Assembly: GCA_007127275.1 (NCBI GenBank) | Contig: SKZP01000069.1 | Location: forward strand, 1-6,417 | Origin: Planctomycetota bacterium | Lineage (GTDB): Bacteria > Planctomycetota > UBA8742 > SKZP01 | DNA length: 6,417 nucleotides | Direction: 5' to 3' | In this document: piece after piece, positions 1-6,417 of the stretch | How positions within the stretch are numbered: position 1 is the stretch's first letter | Layout of the letters: each line of letters begins with the position of its first letter | The notes under the pieces: model-generated | Databases searched by the model: none | Told to the model about the DNA's origin: nothing | Seen by the model: only the letters and a program-made list of their open reading frames with translations | Made by a program: the position numbers and the translations under genes

Positions 1-181
1 AGATCCCGCAAGACAGCGACTGCATTGGTGGGCTCCCGTTCGACTGCCGTAGAGGCAACGAGTTCGAAGTGGCCCCGTGCGCAGCCCCCTCTCGCGACGG
101 AGCGACGCAGTCGTGGACATGACGTCCGCGGGAAACCCGGCCGGAAAGTCCGACTCTTGGTTAGGAGCGGTGGACGGCAGT
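1..181. other. downstream flank, no supported gene
   Basis: This is the sequence after the stop of the CAP-domain gene. I see no RNA gene and no clear intrinsic terminator. The only structure is a weak cluster around 124-157, where CGGG-AAA-CCCG could form a 4-bp hairpin next to the 8-bp palindrome CCGGCCGG, with no T-run after it. On the minus strand a frame is open from an ATG at 118-120 to the window edge (40 codons), but it has no ribosome binding site and its translation is rich in Arg and low in hydrophobic residues, so I do not call it a gene. Confidence 0.5.
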
Positions 182-2554
182 CTAGCGGCCGAACTTGGTG
201 GTCCAGTAGCGGTCGTTTTCGCTTACGCCGACGCCAATCCGTGTCCAGTTCTCGAGCAGCATGTTGCGGTGGTGATCCGGCGAGCCGTACCAGGCGCGCA
301 ATGCCGAGGCGGGGGTGAAGCCGTGGCTGTGCATCGCAATGTTCTCGCCGAGCGCGCCGTCGTAGTCGAACGTTGCGGCCCGGTCCGCCGGGGATTCGCC
401 GTGGGGGTGACCGCTCAGGTTGTGGCCGAACCTTCCGGTTTCGTCCATAAACTCGGAGTGTACACGCGAGGCCTGTGTCAAGGCGCCATGAAGCGCAAGC
501 GGCTCCAGGCCGAGCATGTGGCGGTAGTCGTTGAGTTCGTGGGCGAAGCCGCGTTCTATCTCGGTTGCGACGCGGTCTTCGTCGTTGCGCTGCCGCGTGT
601 TCTTCACGTACTCGGCGCGGGCGCGCGCGGCGCTCGTGGGCGGATTGTCGCGCAGGTTGACTTCTGCGTTGACGCGCTGCTCGAGCGCCTCGAGCACGTC
701 CTCGGTGCGTCGCTCCACCTCGCGCGGGGCACCCACGGCACGCAACAGTTGCGCGAACCAGCGGGCCGACTCCGTGCGCTGCACAAGCGTTGGGTCCTCC
801 TCGGCAACCACGTCGAACGGAGCCTTCCACAATACGCGCACCGCCTCGACGTTCTCGTCGACCTCGTCTTGGCCGTGCACCGTCTCCTCCTCCTTGCGGT
901 AGCTTGCCGTGTCGCGAATGGCGTTGAGCGCGTCGCGCCGAGCGTCCCCCAAGCGATCATACAGGCGCAACCGCCAGGGGTGCGCGTCGAGCTGCGCCTC
1001 TTCGAGCCAGCTAAGCGCCTCCTCCCAGCGGCGCTCGAGGGCCTTTCGCGCCCGTAGTTGCGATTCGCTGCCAAGCCCTTGCAGCTCCTCCACAAGTTCC
1101 TCGACGGCTTGTGCCCCTCGCTCGCCGCGGCGGGCGTGGCGTTCCAGGCGTGCCACGAGCATGTCCACGCGGGCGAGGTGCTCGGCGGCACGCTTTTCGT
1201 CGGGCGTGATGAAACGCCGGGTGCCCTTGAGGTCGCGCTCCCACAGGAAACCGCCGTCCGGCACAGTGGTGCCGCGCAACTCGGCCAGCAACGCGAACAC
1301 CTGCTGCGACTCGAGCGCGCCACGGTCGAGCAAGCGCTTCAGCGTGCGGTCCCCTTCGTGCGGCAAGTCGACAGCGTAGGCGTACCGGGCAATGCCCGCT
1401 ATCTGACCCGGCGTGACGCTGCGCAGGTCGCGGTAGCCGGCAAGCACGCTCTTCGGCGCAAGCTCCTCCCAAGCAAGCTCCCGCCTCGCGTTGCCTCCCC
1501 CGCGGAACTCAACACCCGCTTCATCCGCGGCCACGACGAGCCACTCCCGTCCGTCCAGGGTCATTCGCCCGTTGCGCAACATGCCGCCGTCAAAGCCCTG
1601 CGCCGCGGCCCGCGCGTATGCAAGGTGCACCTTGCGAATCTGCTCGTGGACCTCGCTCGCCGGCTTCCCAAGCCCCGGCACAATCAGCGCCGCCGCGTCG
1701 AATGCGTCCGTTTCGTCGCGGTCTTCCCGCTCGCCTCGCAGCGTGTCGCGCCAGTCATTTGCGCCCTCGAGCTCGTCGAGCACACTCGGGGCGTCCGCGG
1801 CGGGCTCCTCGTCCGGCGTTTCGTATTCGTCGCGCCGCATCACCGTGCCGTCCGGATGTTGGCTGTAGCGGTAGACCTCGAGCATGATGCGCGGCCGGTA
1901 TGTCGCCGGCTGTAGCGTGACCGTCGCGTCGCCGGCCAAATCCCACACGCGGGTGGGCGGAGCCAGGCTTTGCCGCAAGCGGGTCCCCTCCGGCGCCCCG
2001 GGCGGCACAAGCTCGCGCCGGTGCCGCCGAAAACGGGTGGCCAGCGCCTCGGCGACCGTCTCGGAAAGCCGAACCAGTTCGTCGCGGCTCGCCCCTTCCT
2101 GCCCCTCGAGCACGAGGCGCAACTGCCGTGTCGGCGACATCCCGCCCACCTCGCGCTCGCGTAGCGCAATCCAACTCTGCAGCGGCCCTGTTTCGTGCGT
2201 CACCGTAGCCCACATCGAGGTCCCCTGCGACGACACGCCGTCCTCCGAGGCGTTCTCGCTGGGTTTGTCCTCACCGCCGGCGCTTCCGCGCTCGCCGTCG
2301 CTAACGTCCGCGACGAACAGGTCGTACCCCAGTGCTTCCGCCACCGTTTCAAAAGCCAGGTCATCCTCGTCCACAAAGCGCTCGAGCACGGGCGCAAAGT
2401 CGTGTTCCAGCCAATGCGGCGCCTCAACGGTCACTGCCTCGGCGGTTTCCGAGCTGCCACAGGCGACGGGGCCCGAGCCGAAGCACGTCGCAGCGACAAC
2501 CACGAGTCCCGTAACCAACCTGTAGCGCCAAGGTAACGAAAGATGCGCGACCAT
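182..2554 (-). CDS. exported, probable lipoprotein with C-terminal CAP/SCP domain
   Basis: The product has 790 residues from the ATG at 2554. That start is chosen over the upstream in-frame start at 2608 because GGAG lies 8 nt before it and a signal peptide begins directly there: positive residues at 10-12, a hydrophobic core at about 13-24, then Cys24 and Cys32. Cys32 (PVAC) or Cys24 could be lipidated, though neither is a canonical lipobox, so a secreted form is possible. Residues 85-110 are acidic and Ser/Gly-rich. Residues 321-380 look like a small beta segment resembling SHD1-type domains (GMLRNGRMTLDGREWLVV onward). Residues 455-560 are highly charged and helical, possibly coiled coil. 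Residues 668-790 form a CAP (SCP/PR-1, YkwD-like) domain with His699, His711, Glu737 in GENIA, HHRNML at 761-766, IGVGV, and a terminal YWTTKFG. Bacterial CAP proteins are extracytoplasmic; their biochemical role is mostly unknown. The domain call is firm, the function is not. It stands 648 nt after the aminotransferase gene, so it probably has its own promoter. Confidence 0.88.
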   Translation of the reverse strand: MVAHLSLPWRYRLVTGLVVVAATCFGSGPVACGSSETAEAVTVEAPHWLEHDFAPVLERFVDEDDLAFETVAEALGYDLFVADVSDGERGSAGGEDKPSENASEDGVSSQGTSMWATVTHETGPLQSWIALREREVGGMSPTRQLRLVLEGQEGASRDELVRLSETVAEALATRFRRHRRELVPPGAPEGTRLRQSLAPPTRVWDLAGDATVTLQPATYRPRIMLEVYRYSQHPDGTVMRRDEYETPDEEPAADAPSVLDELEGANDWRDTLRGEREDRDETDAFDAAALIVPGLGKPASEVHEQIRKVHLAYARAAAQGFDGGMLRNGRMTLDGREWLVVAADEAGVEFRGGGNARRELAWEELAPKSVLAGYRDLRSVTPGQIAGIARYAYAVDLPHEGDRTLKRLLDRGALESQQVFALLAELRGTTVPDGGFLWERDLKGTRRFITPDEKRAAEHLARVDMLVARLERHARRGERGAQAVEELVEELQGLGSESQLRARKALERRWEEALSWLEEAQLDAHPWRLRLYDRLGDARRDALNAIRDTASYRKEEETVHGQDEVDENVEAVRVLWKAPFDVVAEEDPTLVQRTESARWFAQLLRAVGAPREVERRTEDVLEALEQRVNAEVNLRDNPPTSAARARAEYVKNTRQRNDEDRVATEIERGFAHELNDYRHMLGLEPLALHGALTQASRVHSEFMDETGRFGHNLSGHPHGESPADRAATFDYDGALGENIAMHSHGFTPASALRAWYGSPDHHRNMLLENWTRIGVGVSENDRYWTTKFGR

Positions 2555-2562
2555 GTCGGAGT

Positions 2563-2566
2563 CTCC
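2563..2566 (-). promoter_or_regulatory. ribosome binding site of the CAP gene
   Basis: GGAG on the minus strand, 8 nt before the ATG at 2554. It decides in favour of this start over the in-frame start 18 codons upstream, which would put a Trp/His/Cys-rich stretch before the signal peptide. Confidence 0.65.
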
Positions 2567-2580
2567 AGCGACAAAGGGGC

Positions 2581-2596
2581 AATGCCAAGAATGCCA
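2581..2596. repeat. 7-bp direct repeat just upstream of the CAP gene
   Basis: AATGCCA occurs twice with a 9-bp period (2581-2587 and 2590-2596); the first copy is also part of the palindrome GGCA-A-TGCC at 2578-2586. It lies 27-42 nt before the CAP start codon, where a regulator-binding or leader element could sit. The repeat is short and may be chance. Confidence 0.3.
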
Positions 2597-2810
2597 GACG
2601 GCGCACACTCTACACCGAACCCAGCGTGCACTTCAGCCACTTTTGGCGCTTCGCAAATTCCGAGGTTCACACCGCGGCCATATCCACCGGCTTCGCACGG
2701 TCGACGAGCACGAGAGAGGTTTCCAAATCTTGTGCAGCGCGAGGAGGTAGCCTCTTCGAGGCGGTGGACAAACTTGAAAGACGCGCGACCAACCACAAGG
2801 TCGAAAGGTG

Positions 2811-2922
2811 GGCCTCCGTGCTCGCCGGTTGTCGTTTCCGTGTGCACCATTATATTCGGGGCGCGCGTGGGATATGCGCGGGGCCGTTCGAGCGTGGCTC
2901 TCGCTGGCCGGACACGGAGGCC
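2811..2922. repeat. 10-bp inverted repeat bracketing a TATAAT box
   Basis: GGCCTCCGTG at 2811-2820 and its exact reverse complement CACGGAGGCC at 2913-2922 are separated by 92 nt. The spacer holds the minus-strand TATAAT at 2849-2854. The arms could form a long-range stem in a transcript or be paired binding sites. By rough expectation about one such pair per window could arise by chance in GC-rich DNA, so the call rests mainly on location. Confidence 0.35.
2849..2854 (-). promoter_or_regulatory. candidate -10 box for the CAP gene
   Basis: TATAAT, a perfect sigma-70 -10 hexamer on the minus strand, in otherwise GC-rich sequence and about 295 nt before the CAP start codon. No good -35 hexamer lies 16-18 nt upstream and there is no extended -10 TG, so promoter activity is uncertain. 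Use of this box would give a long 5' leader. Confidence 0.3.
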
Positions 2923-3031
2923 GCCCTACGCATTCGTGCTCGGTCGAAGATTTTCTTGTTCCTTCGCAGCCTCTTCAACCGGCTTCGACTGTGCGCGGAT
3001 GCGACCTGCCATCCTGTCCAGGGGTCACTTG

Positions 3032-3072
3032 AAAAAATGGTAGCGACCACAGAATTCAAATTCACTGGTCGC
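3032..3072 (-). terminator. terminator-like hairpin after the aminotransferase gene
   Basis: Bases 3043-3072 form a 30-nt palindrome: outer arms of 7 bp (GCGACCA with TGGTCGC), a 2-nt mismatch, inner arms of 5 bp (GAATT with AATTC) and a 2-nt centre. Read on the minus strand, it is followed after 5 nt by six T residues (3037 to 3032). It lies about 130 nt beyond the aminotransferase stop. The orientation fits an intrinsic terminator for that gene, but the gap between stem and T-run is longer than usual and the inner stem is AT-rich. An operator is the main alternative. Confidence 0.42.
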
Positions 3073-3202
3073 GTGATTCCGCCCCGGTTGAATCTCCAGG
3101 CAAGGTCGTCCGAATCTGGAAGCGAAACGTCGAGAACTTCCGAGAACGGCGCTCCGTCATTCGCGGGCGGTAGCATTGCTACGCATTTGCCACGGACTTG
3201 AA

Positions 3203-4624
3203 CTACACGGGGCTCAATCCGGCCGGCTTTGTTTGCTCGAGAAGTGTCGGGAGGTGCTGCGAAACTTTTTTTAATGCACCTATGTAGGCGTCGACGACGT
3301 GCTCGTCTTGTGCAATCAGCGGGTGGCTGTGGCTGAAGAGGCAGAAGGAGCGCTCGAGCAACTGCTGTGTGCGCGGGTAACGCCGCGGCTGGTAGTTTTC
3401 TGCGTAGCGGGCTAGTGCCTCGGGTGTGGCTAGCGACCAGGGGTAGCCGCGGCCGTAGCCTTCGCGGTTTTGGAAGAGGCCTTGGGCGGGAACCGGCTTT
3501 GTTTGCCACTGCACGGCCTCGACCCCCTCGGCATGCAGCGCGCGCATAACGAGGTCACGCAGCGTTGCATCCGCGGACTGCGTGGCGCCAGGGCTCGCTC
3601 CGGCGTGCCCGGCGAGTTGCTCCGCGACGCCGGCCGCCTCCGCGTCCAGCACAACGCGCACCTTGTGCCAGCAACTGCTCGCGCCGTCCGGTACGCGTTG
3701 CAACTCCATGCCGGGCAACTCCGCAAAGCCGGCGGCAAGGCGCTCGGCGAGCCGTTGCGCATGCGCGGTATCCGCAGCTAGTCGTTCGAGCCGGCTGCGG
3801 GCGAGGGCGGCGACGGTTTCCTGGCCGCGGTACATGTAGCCCAGCGCAACGGCGTCGTAGGCGCGGGTGGCGTCGAGCGGCCGGGCCGGGTCGTAGGCGA
3901 AGTCGCTGGGTTTTGCGTCCTCGCCGAAGTTGCGCAAGCGGTTGGCGCGGTGCGCGAGCTCGTCGTCGTCGGTGACGAACAACCCTCCCTCGCCAGCGGG
4001 GAGGTTCTTGCTCGCCTGCAAGCTAAAGCCCGCGGCAAGGCCCAGGCTGCCAGCCATCTTGCCCCGCCAGGTGGCCCCGTGGGCTTGGCAGGCATCCTCG
4101 ATCAGCACGAGGTTGTGTGACGCGGCGAGCCGGTTCAGCGCGTCCATGTCCGCGGGAACGCCGTGGATGTGTACGGGCATGAGGGCGCGGGTGCGCTCGC
4201 TGATGGCTTGCTCGGCACTTGCCGGGTCGAGCGTGAACGTCTGCGCGTCAATGTCGGCAAAGACGGGAATGGCCCCGTGGTGCAACACGGCAAGCGCCGT
4301 CGCAATAAACGTGAACGCCGGCACAATCACCTCGTCGCCGGGCTCGACGCCGGCGGCGGCGAGCGCCATGTGCAACGCCGAGGTGCCGCTGTGCGTCAGC
4401 AAGCAGTGGCGCACACCAACGAACTCGGCAAACGCCTCCTGCAACTCAAGAGCCTCCGGCGCAAACGGCCCACTAAGCACGCCACGCTCCAACACGCCCC
4501 GCACGGCCTCATGGTCCGCAGCGGTAAGCGTCGGCCAACGCCGGTGCGCCCCGGCGGGCACAGCCGGCTCCCCACCTAGCAAGGCGGGCAAGGAGGAAGA
4601 GGACGGAGGTGTGGCGGGCATCAT
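3203..4624 (-). CDS. DegT/DnrJ/EryC1/StrS-family PLP aminotransferase
   Basis: The product has 473 residues from the ATG at 4624; a second ATG follows at 4621, and an in-frame GTG at 4732 would add 36 residues unlike the family. None has a clear ribosome binding site, so the start is tentative. The family transfers an amino group, usually from Glu or Gln, to a keto-sugar or cyclitol for surface polysaccharide or antibiotic synthesis. Fold-type I landmarks are HSGTSAL (78-84), VPAFTFIATA (101-110), EDACQAHGA (176-184; Asp177 and Gln180 at the cofactor) and SKNLPAGEGG with the Schiff-base Lys206. LGYMYRG (261-267) replaces the usual G-x-N-x-R motif, giving Met264 for Asn. The protein is longer than the common 370-400 residues because of a C-terminal-domain insertion around 335-395, with QTKPVPAQ and GYGRGYPWS nearby; I associate such motifs with AHBA-synthase-like members, from memory. 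No sugar genes are adjacent, so the substrate is unknown. Confidence 0.92.
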   Translation of the reverse strand: MMPATPPSSSSLPALLGGEPAVPAGAHRRWPTLTAADHEAVRGVLERGVLSGPFAPEALELQEAFAEFVGVRHCLLTHSGTSALHMALAAAGVEPGDEVIVPAFTFIATALAVLHHGAIPVFADIDAQTFTLDPASAEQAISERTRALMPVHIHGVPADMDALNRLAASHNLVLIEDACQAHGATWRGKMAGSLGLAAGFSLQASKNLPAGEGGLFVTDDDELAHRANRLRNFGEDAKPSDFAYDPARPLDATRAYDAVALGYMYRGQETVAALARSRLERLAADTAHAQRLAERLAAGFAELPGMELQRVPDGASSCWHKVRVVLDAEAAGVAEQLAGHAGASPGATQSADATLRDLVMRALHAEGVEAVQWQTKPVPAQGLFQNREGYGRGYPWSLATPEALARYAENYQPRRYPRTQQLLERSFCLFSHSHPLIAQDEHVVDAYIGALKKVSQHLPTLLEQTKPAGLSPV

Positions 4625-4855
4625 AAAAAACGGCAGGACAACTCGTGAAGCGACTCGCAAGGCATACAACGCACGGCCGCTTCCGCCTAGCAGAGTCTCA
4701 CGTTTTTGCAACGGAATCCGCGCCAAGCCCACCCACCTCGTCGGCGGGTCGTATCCAACCGCTGTTTTGAATCCGTTGCCACGACGGCAGAGCAGCGGGA
4801 GCGCACCGGCGCAGTCGGTGGGCTTGGGGGAGTACGAGGGACGCAGAACTTTCCG
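4625..4855 (-). other. leader/spacer between pepP and the aminotransferase gene
   Basis: This 231-nt gap contains no supported gene, although the aminotransferase frame stays open back to a GTG at 4732. A G-rich run, GGTGGGTGGGCTTGG on the minus strand (4723-4737), is both one arm of an inverted repeat and a possible two-layer G-quadruplex. A tract of six T residues (minus strand) directly precedes the ATG pair at 4624/4621, where a ribosome binding site would be expected. No obvious intrinsic terminator follows pepP. Confidence 0.5.
4708..4827 (-). ncRNA. candidate pseudoknotted leader element
   Basis: Two perfect inverted repeats interleave. CCAAGCCCACC (4723-4733) pairs with GGTGGGCTTGG (4817-4827), 11 bp. 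GCAACGGA (4708-4715) pairs with TCCGTTGC (4772-4779), 8 bp. Along a minus-strand transcript the arms run a, b, a', b', which is H-type pseudoknot topology or a pair of mutually exclusive folds, ending 83 nt before the aminotransferase start. This could be a cis-regulatory RNA. It matches no riboswitch class I recognise, and conservation is untested. Confidence 0.35.
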
Positions 4856-6250
<1,395 letters not shown>

Positions 6251-6257
6251 GGCAAGA

Positions 6258-6263
6258 CTCCTT
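6258..6263 (-). promoter_or_regulatory. ribosome binding site of pepP
   Basis: AAGGAG on the minus strand with 7 nt to the GTG at 6250. The spacing supports GTG initiation rather than the ATG two codons downstream, which would be 13 nt away. Confidence 0.75.
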
Positions 6264-6279
6264 GATACGGAAACGTCAG

Positions 6280-6298
6280 GGTACGCATACGGTGTACC
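6280..6298. repeat. short inverted repeat in the pepP leader
   Basis: GGTAC at 6280-6284 and GTACC at 6294-6298 form a 5-bp inverted repeat with a 9-nt spacer, about 30-48 nt before the pepP start. It could be a small leader hairpin or an operator. It is weak alone. Confidence 0.25.
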
Positions 6299-6328
6299 AC
6301 GCCGGCAGATTCAGGCAACTGGGACAAC

Positions 6329-6341
6329 AACGAAGTTCGTT
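6329..6341. promoter_or_regulatory. 13-bp palindrome upstream of pepP, possible operator
   Basis: AACGAA-G-TTCGTT is a perfect inverted repeat with 6-bp arms and a single central base, about 80 nt before the pepP start codon. Size and symmetry suit a dimeric repressor site. A palindrome of this size is expected by chance about once or twice in a window of this length, so only its placement makes it notable. No confident -35/-10 pair was found nearby. Confidence 0.3.
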
Positions 6342-6351
6342 TGCATTGGTT

Positions 6352-6363
6352 GCCCCGAAGGGC
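6352..6363 (-). other. small UUCG tetraloop hairpin
   Basis: On the minus strand, GCCC-TTCG-GGGC makes a 4-bp stem closed by the very stable C(UUCG)G tetraloop. No T-run follows, so it is not a standard terminator. It lies in the non-coding stretch upstream of pepP and could belong to the 3' end of a transcript entering from outside the window. Confidence 0.3.
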
Positions 6364-6417
6364 CGTCCGAGCCGCCTTGTTTTACGAAACGGTCGCTTGT
6401 CCACGCCCACCGGCTTC

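Larger units (their letters stand above)
2555..3202. other. 648-nt intergenic region, no convincing gene
   Basis: The region lies between the aminotransferase stop and the CAP start. Several frames are open on both strands, but all are Arg/Ser-rich, overlap each other and lack ribosome binding sites or recognisable domains. What it does hold is regulatory-looking: a palindrome with a T-run (3032-3072), a minus-strand TATAAT (2849-2854), a 10-bp inverted repeat around that box (2811-2922), and a 7-bp direct repeat close to the CAP gene (2581-2596). The AT-rich patches near 2850 and 3030-3065 stand out against the GC-rich genes. A decayed gene or insertion sequence could be the origin, but I cannot identify one. 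Confidence 0.6.

Noticed and set aside
20..80. GTTCGA motifs hinting at a tRNA T-arm
   Set aside because: The flanking bases do not form a T-stem, and there is no acceptor or anticodon arm at the right distance.
1..120. Minus-strand frame open to the left edge from an ATG at 118-120
   Set aside because: Only 40 codons visible, no ribosome binding site, Arg-rich and without recognisable sequence.
77..1057. Long plus-strand open frame opposite the CAP gene
   Set aside because: It is antisense to a gene with a clear domain and ribosome binding site, and its Val/Arg/Ala-rich translation is typical of the complement of a GC-rich gene.
2584..2602. TGGCA...TTGC on the minus strand resembling a sigma-54 promoter
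   Set aside because: The distance between the GG and GC elements is wrong for the -24/-12 spacing.
2555..2608. Upstream start for the CAP protein (18 extra residues)
   Set aside because: The extension would precede the signal peptide with a Cys/Trp/His-rich segment, and the ribosome binding site fits the ATG at 2554.
3031..3168. Plus-strand stretch reading KNGSDHRIQIHW and later VRIWKRNVENFRERR
   Set aside because: It reads somewhat like protein but follows a stop codon, has no start codon near its beginning and ends after 45 codons; at best a remnant.
2850..3184. Minus-strand frame continuing after the aminotransferase stop in another frame
   Set aside because: The stretch around FSEVLDVSLPDSDDLAW looks protein-like, but the frame runs through the palindrome, becomes Arg-rich and has no ribosome binding site; a frameshifted end of the aminotransferase is not supported because that protein is complete.
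2626..3201. Plus-strand open frame filling the 648-nt gap
   Set aside because: No ribosome binding site, no domain, Arg/Ser/Thr-rich composition, and several competing frames are open across the same stretch.

Overview
The window is GC-rich bacterial DNA carrying three protein genes, all on the minus strand. In transcription order they are an Xaa-Pro aminopeptidase (pepP, 6250 to 4856), a DegT/DnrJ/EryC1/StrS-family PLP aminotransferase (4624 to 3203) and a large exported, probably lipid-anchored protein with a C-terminal CAP/SCP domain (2554 to 182). A lipoprotein-like N-terminus and the gammaproteobacterial-type PepP architecture fit a Gram-negative organism. The style of the CAP protein (long low-identity helical body, small SHD1-like beta segment, terminal CAP domain) recalls Verrucomicrobiota/Planctomycetota proteins, but the phylum cannot be fixed from this window.

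Layout. 6251-6417 is the pepP upstream region, with a good ribosome binding site, a short hairpin and a 13-bp palindrome. 4856-6250 is pepP. 4625-4855 is a 231-nt spacer that holds two interleaved inverted repeats (11 bp and 8 bp) with pseudoknot topology, in the leader position of the aminotransferase gene. 3203-4624 is the aminotransferase. 2555-3202 is a 648-nt stretch with no convincing gene; it contains a 30-nt imperfect palindrome followed by six T residues on the minus strand (a terminator-like element about 130 nt after the aminotransferase stop), a perfect TATAAT box on the minus strand, and a 10-bp inverted repeat bracketing that box. 182-2554 is the CAP protein. 1-181 is downstream sequence with no supported gene.

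The genes do not form a visible pathway. PepP is a cytoplasmic housekeeping peptidase, DegT-family enzymes usually aminate a nucleotide-sugar or cyclitol ketone, and the CAP protein acts outside the cytoplasm. The spacers (231 and 648 nt) suggest separate or loosely coupled transcription units rather than a tight operon. I found no CRISPR array, tRNA, rRNA or intact mobile element. The parts most worth a second look are non-coding: the interleaved repeats before the aminotransferase gene and the palindrome cluster before the CAP gene. Among the proteins, the aminotransferase has Met where the family normally has an Asn contacting the cofactor phosphate, and the 550-plus residue body of the CAP protein is unassigned.
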